A program made the position numbers and the translations under genes. Below the pieces are notes generated by a model. It was not told where the DNA came from. It did no database searches and was given only the letters and a program-made list of their open reading frames with translations. This document shows, piece by piece, positions 24,651-33,588 of a DNA stretch of 64,000 nt. Source of the stretch: JBJHBP01 sp050485645 (GTDB taxonomy: Bacteria > Pseudomonadota > Gammaproteobacteria > Steroidobacterales > Rariloculaceae); contig JBJHBT010000013.1 of the NCBI GenBank assembly GCA_050485645.1, forward strand, positions 1-64,000, written 5' to 3'. How positions within the stretch are numbered: the stretch's first letter is position 1; every line of letters begins with the position of its first letter.

Positions 24651-27600
24651 TCAGAAGCGTGCCGTCAGGCCCACATAGAAGCGGCGTCCGAGCACATCGT
24701 AATAGCCGGAGCTGGTGACACCCAGACCCGAGTTGGTCGGGTTGCTGGAGGTGATCATCGGATCGCGGTCGAAGAGGTTGTCGATGCCGCCGCGCAGATC
24801 GATATTGCCCCTCAACGTCCACCGGGCAGACATATCGAAGATGTGGTAGTCACTGGGTCCGATCGAGGTCGTTTCCGGATTGGCGATGCTGGACGGATGC
24901 GGCTGACCCGGCAGGAAACGGTGCCTGAGACTGACGTTGATCGAATCGTTCCTGTAGGACAGTGTGTTATTGATGCGGTAACGGAACGACGTACCGGTAC
25001 CGGTGAAGTCGTCGATCGGCCCGTCTGCCACGGCCTGAATACGGTCGTGATCAATATAATTGGCGAGGATGGTCCAACCGACCGTGCCCCGGATCGATGT
25101 GAATCCCAGATCGGCAATACTCGCCGACCAGTTCAGCTGCAGATCGTAGCCCGCCGTCTCCAGCTTGCCCCGGTTAACGTTGACCAGACCGATCGAACCG
25201 GAGTTGCCGGTGCCTGGATCCCGCCGAATCCGCTGGCAGAACTCGTTCTGCGGATCGTAGTTCGGATTGAACTGCGGATCGAAACACTGCTGGTATGTCT
25301 GGTCATAGCTGAGCGTACCGATTGTGCCATCCACTTCGATCCGATAGTAATCGACCGAGGCGGTAAGTCCGGACAGCCACGGATTTCTGAACGGCGAACG
25401 AACCACGGCACCGATCGTCCACGTCTTGGCCTCTTCCGCGTCGAGGTTCTCGTTGCCGGTGATGTCGCCCAGCACAATGCCGCCCGGTGTCTCGTCGGCC
25501 CTGTAGTTCAGCGGATCGAGGCTGTAGTCGGAGAATGGATCGTCGATCAGGAGGTTGCACAGGTCGATGACGCGCTGTCGGTCCGGGTTGTTCGGATTGT
25601 TGCCGTAGGCCGCTGCCGTGTTGGCAAGGCAGGGGTCGCCCACCGCGCTGCCCACGACGGTGGTGGTGTCGTTCTGGAACAGCTCGCCGACGTTGGGCGC
25701 GCGCGTGGCCAGGTTGTAGCCGCCGCGGACACGAACGACATCGTTCACCTGCCAGTCGCCGAGCGTCTTGTAGGTGCTGAGACCGCCCACCGCATTGTAG
25801 TCGGAATAGCGGTAGCCGAGATCAAGCTCAAACCGCTGGATCAGTGGAACATCCCGGATGATCGGCACCAGCAGCTCACCGTAGATTTCGTAGGCGTCGA
25901 TAAAGCCATCGGTCGAGCCGGAACCGAACAGACCCGCAGGCAAGTCGGCGACATTCTGTACCTGCTCCAGCTTGTCGACGTGATAGTCAAAGCTGTTACT
26001 GCGGTACCCGGTACCGATGGCCGCGCGCAGCTCGCCGGCCGGCAAATGGGCCAGACCACCCTGGAAGTTCGCCTCGACAATGTTCTGCGTAAGCGTGGTG
26101 ACGTGCGTCATCCGCCCTTCAATGGCGGTTAGGCAGTCCTCTGTCAGCGTTTTGCTGACGTCAAAATAGTGCAGACCGGATTCACAGCGTACGATCTTGC
26201 CGCCGAAGCCCGCCGGATTGATCAACGTGTTGCCGGTGACGGCGGCGTTGCGGCCGTAGTTCGGCGCCGTCGCCAGGGCGCGCAGATTCTCGATCGAGAC
26301 GGTGCCTGCCATGGAACTGGTCACCTGGGTGCGCCCTTGAGATCCGTACAGCTCCCATGTCCAGTCGCGAAACGGCAGGTCACCCATGAAGCCGGTGAGG
26401 AACTGATACGTGGTGGTGTTGTTGTCGATGCCACGGTCGCCAAGCTGCCGCAGCGCCGGACTTTGAAGCACGAAAGGCGCATCCGGTTCCGGACGGGAGG
26501 CGAGCAGTGCGGCCATCTCAGGTGGCACGGGCCAGACTTCGGAGTTCGTGCATCCGCCGGTGGCTCCGCATTCCAGGCCATAGAGGCCGCCAGGCTGATA
26601 CTCGCGCAGCGTGTTGCCGTCGTCATCGACGGAGGGTTCATACAAGTCGCTGCCATGCGGAATCACCACGCCCCAGCCGCCCGCCGCGGGCGACCAGACG
26701 CGGCGCGTTCTGTTCCGTGTGTCGGTGAAGCTGGCCTGGACGAAGTAGTTCACCGAATCGCTGATATCGAATCCGATGCGGCCGAATGCCGAATAGCGTT
26801 TGAGTGGGTTGGATATCATCGTTCCCAGCTGATTTTCACGGAGCCTGCCGGTGCCATCGAAATGACGATAGGCGATATCGCCGACCCCGCCCTCGTTGAC
26901 GTAACTTGTGATGAGTGATCGCGCGCCCGCCTCGTCGACCATCAACGGACCGTTGTAGCGATCCAGTCCCGCGCCCTGTTCCTGATAAACGGTGTTGTCC
27001 GCGTTGAAGAAGAACGGACCGGTAATACTGGCGCCTGTTTCACCGAAGATCGCATCCACGGCGTCCTGGGACGGCCTGTTGTCGCCCCAGGAGGGGTCGG
27101 GGTTGGGCGCCCAGTACACATCGCTGAGACGCGAGGCTCGGCCAAAAGTCGACGTGGTATCCGCCCAGCCCCTGCGGAAGAAGCCGCGATCCATGCTGTA
27201 AGCGACGCCACGTGACGCATGCTCCGCACCGAGCATCACGTTCCCGCGGCCATCGGCGAGATTGGCACCCATCAGCGCCGAAACGCGCAGCTCCGAGGCA
27301 TCGCCCTGTTGGGTCATTCCGTACTGCGTGCCCAGTTCGATGCCTTCGAAGTCCTTCTTCAGGATGAAATTCACAACGCCGCTCACGGCATCGGCGCCGT
27401 ACACGGCAGATGCGCCACCGGTGATGATTTCCACCCGTTGAACAGCAGCGGAAGGGATGGAGTTGATATCGATGACCAGGGCACCGTTCACCGGCTGCCC
27501 CCGTCGGCCGTCGACCAGTACCAGATTTCGGTTGGAGCCCAGCCCGCGCAGATTGAGCGTGGACGCGCCCGGCGTGTTGGTCGCGCTGCTCTGAACATCC

Positions 27601-27929
27601 ATTGTTGTGAATTGGCTCAGTGCAGGAACGAATTGCGGCAGCTGGTTCAGCGCCGTTTCGATGGCAACCGTACTGATGTTCTCGAAGGTTTCTGACTCAA
27701 TCGTGAGGATCGGGCTGTTGGCGACAAGATCGCGTCGTACGATACGCGAACCGGTGACCGTGATTTCGTCGACAACCGCGCCTTCCTGGGCCAGCAATGG
27801 CATTGACGCGGGAGCCAATGCCGCCGCGACTGCAAACGCGATGGCTTTTGGTATGGCCTTCCCGGTCGCAAGCCCGCGGCCATCGTTCATCAGGCCACCT
27901 TTCCTCTGTTGCGGATTCAATGTACTCAT
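24651..27929 (-). CDS. large TonB-dependent outer membrane receptor
   Basis: 1092 residues. A signal peptide ends near residue 48 (ALAPASMPLLAQ) and is followed by a TonB-box-like VDEITVTGSRIVRRD, the plug domain (NTPGASTLNLRGLGSNRNLVLVDG, VQRVEIITGGASAVYGADAVSGVVNFILKK) and a large barrel ending in GLTARF with a terminal aromatic residue. The GSRI start and length are those of the wide group of receptors for peptides, sugars or other oligomers. No substrate genes lie next to it. GGGGGA precedes the ATG; a terminator follows. Confidence 0.95.
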   Translation of the reverse strand: MSTLNPQQRKGGLMNDGRGLATGKAIPKAIAFAVAAALAPASMPLLAQEGAVVDEITVTGSRIVRRDLVANSPILTIESETFENISTVAIETALNQLPQFVPALSQFTTMDVQSSATNTPGASTLNLRGLGSNRNLVLVDGRRGQPVNGALVIDINSIPSAAVQRVEIITGGASAVYGADAVSGVVNFILKKDFEGIELGTQYGMTQQGDASELRVSALMGANLADGRGNVMLGAEHASRGVAYSMDRGFFRRGWADTTSTFGRASRLSDVYWAPNPDPSWGDNRPSQDAVDAIFGETGASITGPFFFNADNTVYQEQGAGLDRYNGPLMVDEAGARSLITSYVNEGGVGDIAYRHFDGTGRLRENQLGTMISNPLKRYSAFGRIGFDISDSVNYFVQASFTDTRNRTRRVWSPAAGGWGVVIPHGSDLYEPSVDDDGNTLREYQPGGLYGLECGATGGCTNSEVWPVPPEMAALLASRPEPDAPFVLQSPALRQLGDRGIDNNTTTYQFLTGFMGDLPFRDWTWELYGSQGRTQVTSSMAGTVSIENLRALATAPNYGRNAAVTGNTLINPAGFGGKIVRCESGLHYFDVSKTLTEDCLTAIEGRMTHVTTLTQNIVEANFQGGLAHLPAGELRAAIGTGYRSNSFDYHVDKLEQVQNVADLPAGLFGSGSTDGFIDAYEIYGELLVPIIRDVPLIQRFELDLGYRYSDYNAVGGLSTYKTLGDWQVNDVVRVRGGYNLATRAPNVGELFQNDTTTVVGSAVGDPCLANTAAAYGNNPNNPDRQRVIDLCNLLIDDPFSDYSLDPLNYRADETPGGIVLGDITGNENLDAEEAKTWTIGAVVRSPFRNPWLSGLTASVDYYRIEVDGTIGTLSYDQTYQQCFDPQFNPNYDPQNEFCQRIRRDPGTGNSGSIGLVNVNRGKLETAGYDLQLNWSASIADLGFTSIRGTVGWTILANYIDHDRIQAVADGPIDDFTGTGTSFRYRINNTLSYRNDSINVSLRHRFLPGQPHPSSIANPETTSIGPSDYHIFDMSARWTLRGNIDLRGGIDNLFDRDPMITSSNPTNSGLGVTSSGYYDVLGRRFYVGLTARF

Positions 27930-28147
27930 GTATCCCCCTGGCTGCGTAAAACCCGAGCATGGTCAGCTCGAGCACACGATTGCGAAAAAGACGCGACTGG
28001 CCACTAAGGCAATCTGTGGCTAAGTTTCATACTAGGGAGGAGTCAACAGGTGCGGTAGGGCCAGTGCTGCCGCATGGATCGGTCCAGATTGACAGTCACA
28101 CCGTTGCGGCGCGATCCAACACCATCGGGTGTCTGGCCTGTTTCTGC

Positions 28148-28900
28148 TCAAGGGTTGTCGACAGTCGATATGCCGCCATCGACCGGCAGTTCGATGCCCG
28201 TCGTGAAAGTCGCATCGAAGGCGAGAAAAAGCGCGGCGTGGGCTATCTCGGAGACTGTGCCATGACGCTTCATCGGCGTTACCTGATTGCCAATGTCGTG
28301 AAACCCTTTGCGTTCCTCGGGTGTCAGGCCTGCCAGGCCGAGCGTTGGCGTATCGATAAAGCCGGGGGCCAGCGCATTGACACGAATCCTGCGATCAAGA
28401 AGTTCGGCCGCGAAGACCTGAGCGAAAGCTCGTGCCGCTGCCTTCGTGCCCATGTAAACCGACATGCCCGGCGAAGCGGTTGCCGGCGTCACCGTCGCCA
28501 GCGTAATGGAGCCGCCGTCCCTCACTATGGGGGCAAATCCCTGTACGGTGAAATAGGCACCCTTGGCATTTGTATCGAACTGCCTGTCGAAGCTGGCTTC
28601 GTTCACCTGATCAAACGGTTCGAACTCGGCGACAGCCGCGAAGACGAACAGGGCATCCACCCGGCCAAGGTTTTCGAGCGTCTGCTCAACAAGCCCCTTG
28701 ATATCGGTGAAACTGGAAACATCTGAGCAAACAGCCGTTGCATAGATGCCCAGCTCAGCCTGGGCCTGTTCCACATTGTTCTGGTTGCGGCCGGTCAGCA
28801 GCACCCTGGCCCCACCATCGATTAGTGCCTTTGCCGTTGCCAACCCCATGCCATGGGTTCCGCCGATTACCACCGCGGTCTTGCCTTGAAATCTCCGCAT
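28148..28900 (-). CDS. SDR family oxidoreductase
   Basis: 250 residues from ATG 28900 (GGGAGG six bases upstream). It carries AVVIGGTHGMGLATAKAL for NAD(P) binding, with GGTHGMG in place of the usual TGxxxGIG, and YMGTKAAARAFAQ as the catalytic YxxxK. It ends with the usual GIELPVDGGIS. The second SDR in the window, with different substrate loops. It follows the AraC gene by 41 bases on the same strand, so the regulator probably controls it. Substrate unknown. Confidence 0.85.
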   Translation of the reverse strand: MRRFQGKTAVVIGGTHGMGLATAKALIDGGARVLLTGRNQNNVEQAQAELGIYATAVCSDVSSFTDIKGLVEQTLENLGRVDALFVFAAVAEFEPFDQVNEASFDRQFDTNAKGAYFTVQGFAPIVRDGGSITLATVTPATASPGMSVYMGTKAAARAFAQVFAAELLDRRIRVNALAPGFIDTPTLGLAGLTPEERKGFHDIGNQVTPMKRHGTVSEIAHAALFLAFDATFTTGIELPVDGGISTVDNP

Positions 28901-28941
28901 CTGTGCCTCCCGCCCGGGTTTGAGAAACCTCGGAAGCGTAG

Positions 28942-29685
28942 TCAGGAGGGCAATATGGCGTCTTGAAAAAACGCGACATCGGCGACAGATCCAGGCGTCA
29001 GCCCCAACAGGCGCTGAAAGTCGCGATTCATGTGGCTCTGATCGGTATACCCTGAGTTCAAGGCGACGGCAGAAAGTGGAAGTGTCGGCTGCGCACGCAA
29101 CAGGGTAAGGGCCTGCTGCCAACGCCGAATGCCTGCATAGGTTTTGGGAGGGACTCCCACAGTATCGAGGAAGCGCCGTTCCACCTGACGTCGACTGAGC
29201 CCCAGCTCCCTGGCCAGTGCTGCGATACGAATGTTGCCGTTGTGGCGATCCAGGGTATCCAGTGCCTGATCTACCCAGTCCACCGCAATGGGTTGTCTTG
29301 CCAGCCAGCTACTCAGCGCTGTGTCCAGGCTGTGAAAAATGGCTTCAAATTCAATGTCGTCTGCCAGCGATTCCGGCCTCAGTCCGGCCGGAGTGCCGAT
29401 CTCCATGTTGTCATCCGTGAGATGGACGGCGGGGACGTTCAGAAAATGCCGGGATCGTCCTGGCAGAAAACAGATACCGAGATAGTGGTAGCCGAGAGCA
29501 ATTTCGCATGCGGACTTGCGTGTAGCGGCGCCGTAGACCCGGCTTCCCACGGTGTTGCCAATCTCGAACACGACATCGACGCAACAGTCCGGCAGTATCG
29601 GGTGAACGGCGCTCGCGTTATCACGAGAGATCCAATAGTGACTGATGAAAGGCCGCAGATGATGGGCCGGGCGTTGCAGGTGCAT
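28942..29685 (-). CDS. AraC family transcriptional regulator
   Basis: 247 residues from ATG 29685, which has GGAG eight bases upstream; the longer frame only adds low-complexity arginine-rich sequence. The N-terminal half (RPAHHLRPFISHYWISRD, LPDCCVDVVFEIGN) matches the DUF6597-type sensor domain and the C-terminal half has the double helix-turn-helix (IRIAALARELGLSRRQVERRF and LSAVALNSGYTDQSHMNRDFQRLLGLTPG). It lies upstream of the SDR gene in the same direction. Inducer unknown. Confidence 0.88.
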   Translation of the reverse strand: MHLQRPAHHLRPFISHYWISRDNASAVHPILPDCCVDVVFEIGNTVGSRVYGAATRKSACEIALGYHYLGICFLPGRSRHFLNVPAVHLTDDNMEIGTPAGLRPESLADDIEFEAIFHSLDTALSSWLARQPIAVDWVDQALDTLDRHNGNIRIAALARELGLSRRQVERRFLDTVGVPPKTYAGIRRWQQALTLLRAQPTLPLSAVALNSGYTDQSHMNRDFQRLLGLTPGSVADVAFFQDAILPS

Positions 29686-29764
29686 ATGATTCTCCAGGCG
29701 GAAATCGGCTGTCACGACCAACGAACGACATGAACCTCCAGAAGCGATCGGCTGCAACGTGAGG

Positions 29765-30406
29765 TTATACGTCCTCGGCACATGCAAGAAGCGCTTCAAG
29801 GTCGCCAGACACGATAATGTGCAAGTGGCGCGTGATTTTCTCCACCGGCCAGTCCCACCACGAAATCGCCTCCAACGCCTCCGCGGCGTTCGGCGAAAAC
29901 CGCTGCCTGATCTGCCGGGCGGGATTGCCTCCGACGATCGTGTAGGCAGGCACGTCGCTGACCACGACTGAGCGTGACGACACAATGGCACCATTGCCAA
30001 TCCTGACACCAGGCATGATCAGGGCGTCATAACCGATCCACACGTCATGCCCTATGACCGTGTCTCCCTTGTACGGGAGTTCATCCGGTTCAGGCATAAC
30101 CTTCTCCCAGCCATTGCCAAAGATCTGGAACGGGTAAGTGGAGATGCCCGACAGCTTGTGATTGGCGCCATTCATAATGAATTTAACGCCACGAGCGATA
30201 GCGCAGAATTTCCCGATGATCAGCTTGTCGCCGATGAACGGGAAATGGTAGAGCACGTTCCGTTCGAAGTCTTCAGAATCCTCCGGGTCATCATAGTAGG
30301 TGTAGTCGCCAACAATAATGTTCGGGTTTCGCACGACGTTCTTTATGAAGCAGACTTGCGGGAACCCGTCCATCGGGTGTTTGTTTGATGGGCTCGGGCC
30401 GTGCAT
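29765..30406 (-). CDS. Vat/CatB-type xenobiotic O-acetyltransferase
   Basis: 213 residues from ATG 30406 with AGGAG upstream. Left-handed beta-helix hexapeptide repeats run through the middle (VIGHDVWIGYDALIMPGVRIGNGAIVSSRSVV), with the active-site region IMNGANHK carrying the catalytic histidine and the family landmarks GDYTYYDDPED and FPFIGDKLIIGKFCAIA. Members acetylate chloramphenicol or streptogramin A using acetyl-CoA. Genes of this family are common integron cassettes, which fits the surroundings. Actual drug substrate is not established by sequence. Confidence 0.88.
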   Translation of the reverse strand: MHGPSPSNKHPMDGFPQVCFIKNVVRNPNIIVGDYTYYDDPEDSEDFERNVLYHFPFIGDKLIIGKFCAIARGVKFIMNGANHKLSGISTYPFQIFGNGWEKVMPEPDELPYKGDTVIGHDVWIGYDALIMPGVRIGNGAIVSSRSVVVSDVPAYTIVGGNPARQIRQRFSPNAAEALEAISWWDWPVEKITRHLHIIVSGDLEALLACAEDV

Positions 30407-30561
30407 CGTCTGCTCCTGTTTGTAACGTGTGTAACACCATCGCTGCGCGTCACTACAGCGATATGTTGATCCCTGCCGCGCTATAGCATCATGCGCATCG
30501 CCTGCGCACAACATCCTTGGCCCCGTTGGTTCGAGCGAAGGGAGCGTGCTTGATGTGATTG

Positions 30562-30909
30562 TCAGCTGAGCAGCTCGGTGATGTGCCAGAGTTCACCGGA
30601 TGGCCCCCACATATATATCACCTTTCCCCAGGGTTCTTCTATTATCGGGTCATACCTGAAGTCATGGCCGTGGATTTGCGAGAGGTCGGCATGCGCTTCG
30701 TCGATGTCTGACACAATCAACTGAAGCATCAGATTGTCGGCGAAATCCTTGTTGTAGTACCGCTGGAGGAAAAAGGTGCTGTTGCCCGCCTCGAATATCG
30801 ACAGGTCTCCTGATGTCGGTGACATCTTGAAACCGAGGGCCTGATAGAAGCGCTTTGATGCCTCGTAGTCCTTGCTGGGTATAAACGCCCTGATATCCCT
30901 GACTTCCAT
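30562..30909 (-). CDS. VOC family protein
   Basis: 115 residues from ATG 30909 (AAGGAG upstream). One vicinal-oxygen-chelate unit: IRAFIPSKDYEASKRFYQALGF, SIFEAGNSTFFLQRYY and the closing WGKVIYMWGPSGELWHITEL, with Glu and His in places used as metal or ligand contacts. It resembles bleomycin-binding-like single-domain proteins, but the ligand is unknown. A probable attC site lies 80 bases upstream, so this may be an integron cassette gene. Confidence 0.82.
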   Translation of the reverse strand: MEVRDIRAFIPSKDYEASKRFYQALGFKMSPTSGDLSIFEAGNSTFFLQRYYNKDFADNLMLQLIVSDIDEAHADLSQIHGHDFRYDPIIEEPWGKVIYMWGPSGELWHITELLS

Positions 30910-30989
30910 ATTCACTCCTTGCTCAGCTAACGTCTGAAAAGGCCACGAGGCGAACCGGAATCGCTGTGCCTTGAAACGGCCGGATGCCC

Positions 30990-31128
30990 GCAAACGATGC
31001 GGTGTTGACGATCCCGCCGCCGGCTCGCTGACCGAGCCCTTAGTGCCGCATGCAAAGCGACGCCTCGCACCTTACCGGATCCGGTTCAGCGGCGGCATAA
31101 GCGGCTCACCGCAACCGGTCGTTATGCG
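30990..31128. other. probable integron attC site (downstream of the RibD-like gene)
   Basis: The segment is an imperfect palindrome. Its outer arms AACGATGCGGTG and CACCGCAACCGGTCGTT are complementary except for a five-base insertion, and the right end reads CGTTATGCG over the stop codon of the RibD-like gene. Read on the minus strand, it starts GCATAACG, close to the attC R'' consensus, while the far end (CGTTTGCGG) fits the R' consensus poorly. Position, size (about 139 bases) and overlap with a stop codon fit a cassette recombination site. Confidence 0.45.
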
Positions 31129-31784
31129 TTGGTGCGGTCTTGGCGCCGCAGAACAACATGCGTGGCCTTCTCCGAAGCTGCAAACTCAACGCACTCGTAT
31201 CCCAGAATCCGCAAATCGATCCCTTCGAACAGCCGTTCTCCCTTGCCAAGCAGGACGGGTGAGATAGCAATGTGCAGTTCATCAATGAGGCCCTCACGAA
31301 GATACTGTCGGATCGTATTCGGCCCGCCACCGATCCGTACGTCCAGTCCGTTGGCCGCCTTGCGTGCACGGTCGAGTGCCTCGCGAATGCCTCCGGTGAT
31401 GAAGTGGAACGTCGTGTCGCCTTCCATCTCGATGGGTGGGCGCGCATGATGGGTCAAGACGAAGACTGGGCAGTGATAGGGTGGATTATCCCCCCACCAG
31501 CCTTTCCAGTTCATGTCCGGCCAGGGGCCACGAACGGGTCCGAACATATTCCTTCCAAGGATCCAGGCCCCAACGTTCTGGAAGCCGCGGATGGCGAAGT
31601 CTTCATCAAGCCCGGTTGTGCCACCCTCCTTGCCGAACAAAGCGCGCTGTAATGTGCGTGTCGGGAATAGCCACTGGTGCAGATCCTGTCCGCCAACGCC
31701 CAGTGGATTGTCGATGTCTTGATTCGGACCTGCTCCGTATCCGTCAAGCGAAATGGTGAAGCTCTCAACACGGACTCGCGTCAT
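31122..31784 (-). CDS. dihydrofolate reductase-like (RibD C-terminal) protein
   Basis: 220 residues with the RibD/DHFR-like fold: VRVESFTISLDGYGAGPNQ at the start, GAWILGRNMFG, FVLTHHARPP, the NADPH-binding IGGGPNTIRQYLREGLIDELHIAISPVLLGKGERLF and a short closing strand. The family includes riboflavin reductases and many uncharacterised reductases. It is unlikely to be the folate enzyme itself. The stop codon is embedded in the attC-like palindrome that follows, as often seen in integron cassettes. Confidence 0.85.
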   Translation of the reverse strand: MTRVRVESFTISLDGYGAGPNQDIDNPLGVGGQDLHQWLFPTRTLQRALFGKEGGTTGLDEDFAIRGFQNVGAWILGRNMFGPVRGPWPDMNWKGWWGDNPPYHCPVFVLTHHARPPIEMEGDTTFHFITGGIREALDRARKAANGLDVRIGGGPNTIRQYLREGLIDELHIAISPVLLGKGERLFEGIDLRILGYECVEFAASEKATHVVLRRQDRTNA

Positions 31785-32283
31785 TTTTCTGCCTCCGTTG
31801 GGACTGACACCTGGCGGTATCGCCAGGCTGAGCGGAATGTTGTTTAAAGCGATCTCGGCGGTTCCAGCGTATTGCCCGAGACGAACCTCGTAGTGCCCAC
31901 TTCCTCAGGTGCCCGACGCGCGCGCACCATGCGCCAGCCCCTGACCGTAGTCGGGTGACAGTTCAAAGGCGTTATGAGTGGGAGCCACTCTATTCGCCCT
32001 GGCCGATGTCGCAGTAACACCCGACAGTCGAACGGTGCAAGAGCAGATCGACAGATCATCGGAGACGTGGGCTTCCCACCACCATATGGAACAGCAGCGC
32101 CGCGATCAGCCCGCGGCGCCAGGTGGAATGACGTAGGACATCAGGTTCCCCGGGCTCCCATGGCCTGACTTCGGAGCTCCCCCACCTGATACTGCTCTCT
32201 GAACTCTATTCCAGCTACACAGTTCGAACAGATGGCGCAGACGTCGCGCGCAGCAGCCATTCGGCTGCGCGTCGATTTCAATA
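31785..32283. other. 499-base spacer with attC-like palindrome
   Basis: No gene recognised; small frames here lack family features. A candidate attC lies at about 31877-31976: on the minus strand it opens CATAACGCC, has inner arms CACCCGAC and GTCGGGCAC and ends GAGGTTCG. A separate perfect hairpin, CCTGGCG-GTAT-CGCCAGG, lies at 31811-31828 just upstream of the RibD-like gene. Both agree with a decayed cassette array but neither is certain. Confidence 0.4.
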
Positions 32284-32682
32284 TCAACTATTCCGGCTCG
32301 GAGCGACGACCTCCAACTTGATACGGTCAGGGTCTTCGCAATACACGGCATAGTAGTCGGGCGCCGTGGCGTACGGGTACCGGTCATCGTATAGCAGCGT
32401 GTGTCCAGCATTCTTGAGCCACATACGGATCTGGTCAACGTGCTCACGCGATTTGCCCCTGAACGCCAAGTGATTCAGGCCTACTCGCTTCCTGTGATAC
32501 CCCGCAGCGATATGCTCCGTCGGAGCCTGAAGGACGCAGACGTATGGATCGTGTTCGGTGCCAAAGTAGTTCATCCCCTCAGACCATCGTTCGGGTTCGT
32601 AGCCCAGCAGATCCATGAATGGCGTCCAGAAGGCGGCTGAGCGCTCCAAGTCGCTGACGTAGAGTTCCACGTGATGCAGCAT
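32284..32682 (-). CDS. VOC family protein
   Basis: 132 residues from ATG 32682 with GGGAG upstream. It is a single vicinal-oxygen-chelate unit with the recognisable first strand MLHHVELYVSDLERSAAFWTP (His and Glu ligand positions), VGLNHLAFRGKSREHVDQI and DPDRIKLEVVAP at the end, the pattern of glyoxalase and fosfomycin-type proteins. The ligand cannot be deduced. A probable attC lies about 100 bases upstream; the gene stands alone. Confidence 0.85.
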   Translation of the reverse strand: MLHHVELYVSDLERSAAFWTPFMDLLGYEPERWSEGMNYFGTEHDPYVCVLQAPTEHIAAGYHRKRVGLNHLAFRGKSREHVDQIRMWLKNAGHTLLYDDRYPYATAPDYYAVYCEDPDRIKLEVVAPSRNS

Positions 32683-32773
32683 CTCAATCTCCCTTACACA
32701 AACCAGAACACGAACCTGAACAGGCACGCGGCCCAGCCGCCTGCCGTAGAGCCAGTGCTGCTTACGCGACGGA

Positions 32774-32916
32774 CCCCAACGCTTGCGGATCCTGACTTCT
32801 TCTCAGTGTCGGGCCGGTGCCTCGGGATCTCGACATGCCTTCCTGATCTGGTGCGCCTACGAACGTGCAATACATCAGTGTGGAGGGTTTTGTCGGCTTC
32901 ACGCAATCGTTAGAGC
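32774..32916. other. probable integron attC site (between LysE and VOC genes)
   Basis: Read on the minus strand, it starts 46 bases after the LysE stop with TCTAACGATTGCGTGAAGCC, which follows the R''-spacer-L'' order of known attC sites (TCTAAC, six bases, AAGCCG). The far end is CGCAAGCGTTGGGG, an R'-like GTTGGG after a five-base spacer. The outer arms AACGATTGCG and CGCAAGCGTT pair with one mismatch. Size about 143 bases. The VOC start follows about 100 bases further on, as in a cassette. This is the best attC candidate in the window. Confidence 0.55.
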
Positions 32917-32961
32917 AACCCAACGTTCTACTGCAGGGCGCTCACCAAAGGCCAAGAAGCC

Positions 32962-33588
32962 CTACCGCTGTTTGAGCGCCGCGATTGACAGCCCGGTACC
33001 TACGAAAGTCAGGCCCGCGCTGACATTCAGGCTTGCCACGATACGTGGACGCGCCCGAAGCCACGCGCTCAGGCCAGAGGCGAATACGCCCATCAGCGCA
33101 AACCCCACGGCGGTCAGCAGCGCGAACCAGATACCGTAGACCAGCATCTGCACCGTGACGGAACCACGGGCCGGGCTGACGAACTGCGGAATAAACGCCA
33201 GGACGAACAGCCCAGGCTTGGGGTTTAGCGCTGCTGAGAGGAATGCCGTTGAAGCCACCGTACGCAGCGGCGCTTTGGCCGCCGGTTCAAGGCTAAAGAG
33301 TTGGCGCGAGCGCAGCACCTTGATCCCGAGCCAAAGCAGGTAGCCTGCCCCGAGGATCTTGACCACCCAGAATGCCACCGCTGACGTCTGAAGTAGCACC
33401 GTAAGGCCGAAAGTGGCGGCTCCAACATGGAAGAGGATGCCAGCACCCGAGGACATGCCCGATACGCAGGCGGCGCCACGCCCCTGGCTGAGCCCCCGGC
33501 CGATGGCCAGGAGATTATCCGGGCCTGGCGAGAGCACCAGCAGAACGCACGCTACGGAGTATGCAATCCAAATTTCAACGGGAAACAT
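32962..33588 (-). CDS. LysE/RhtB family amino acid exporter
   Basis: 208 residues, six predicted membrane helices. The family signature SPGPDNLLAIGRGLSQGRGAACVSGMSSGAG lies near residues 20-50, followed by ILGAGYLLWLGIKVLRS and the later FLSAALNPKPGLFVLAFIPQFV motif. Members export amino acids, homoserine lactones or similar compounds across the inner membrane. A cassette-like attC follows the stop. A transposase relic lies upstream, so the natural promoter may be missing or supplied by the array. Confidence 0.92.
   Translation of the reverse strand: MFPVEIWIAYSVACVLLVLSPGPDNLLAIGRGLSQGRGAACVSGMSSGAGILFHVGAATFGLTVLLQTSAVAFWVVKILGAGYLLWLGIKVLRSRQLFSLEPAAKAPLRTVASTAFLSAALNPKPGLFVLAFIPQFVSPARGSVTVQMLVYGIWFALLTAVGFALMGVFASGLSAWLRARPRIVASLNVSAGLTFVGTGLSIAALKQR

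Noticed and set aside
24510..26132. 540-residue open frame on the plus strand
   Set aside because: Antisense to the barrel of the TonB-dependent receptor, which has a signal peptide, plug motifs and terminator; no ribosome binding site for the shadow frame.
24567..28148. Riboswitch upstream of the TonB-dependent receptor
   Set aside because: No cobalamin, TPP or other riboswitch core was recognised in the 218 bases before its start.
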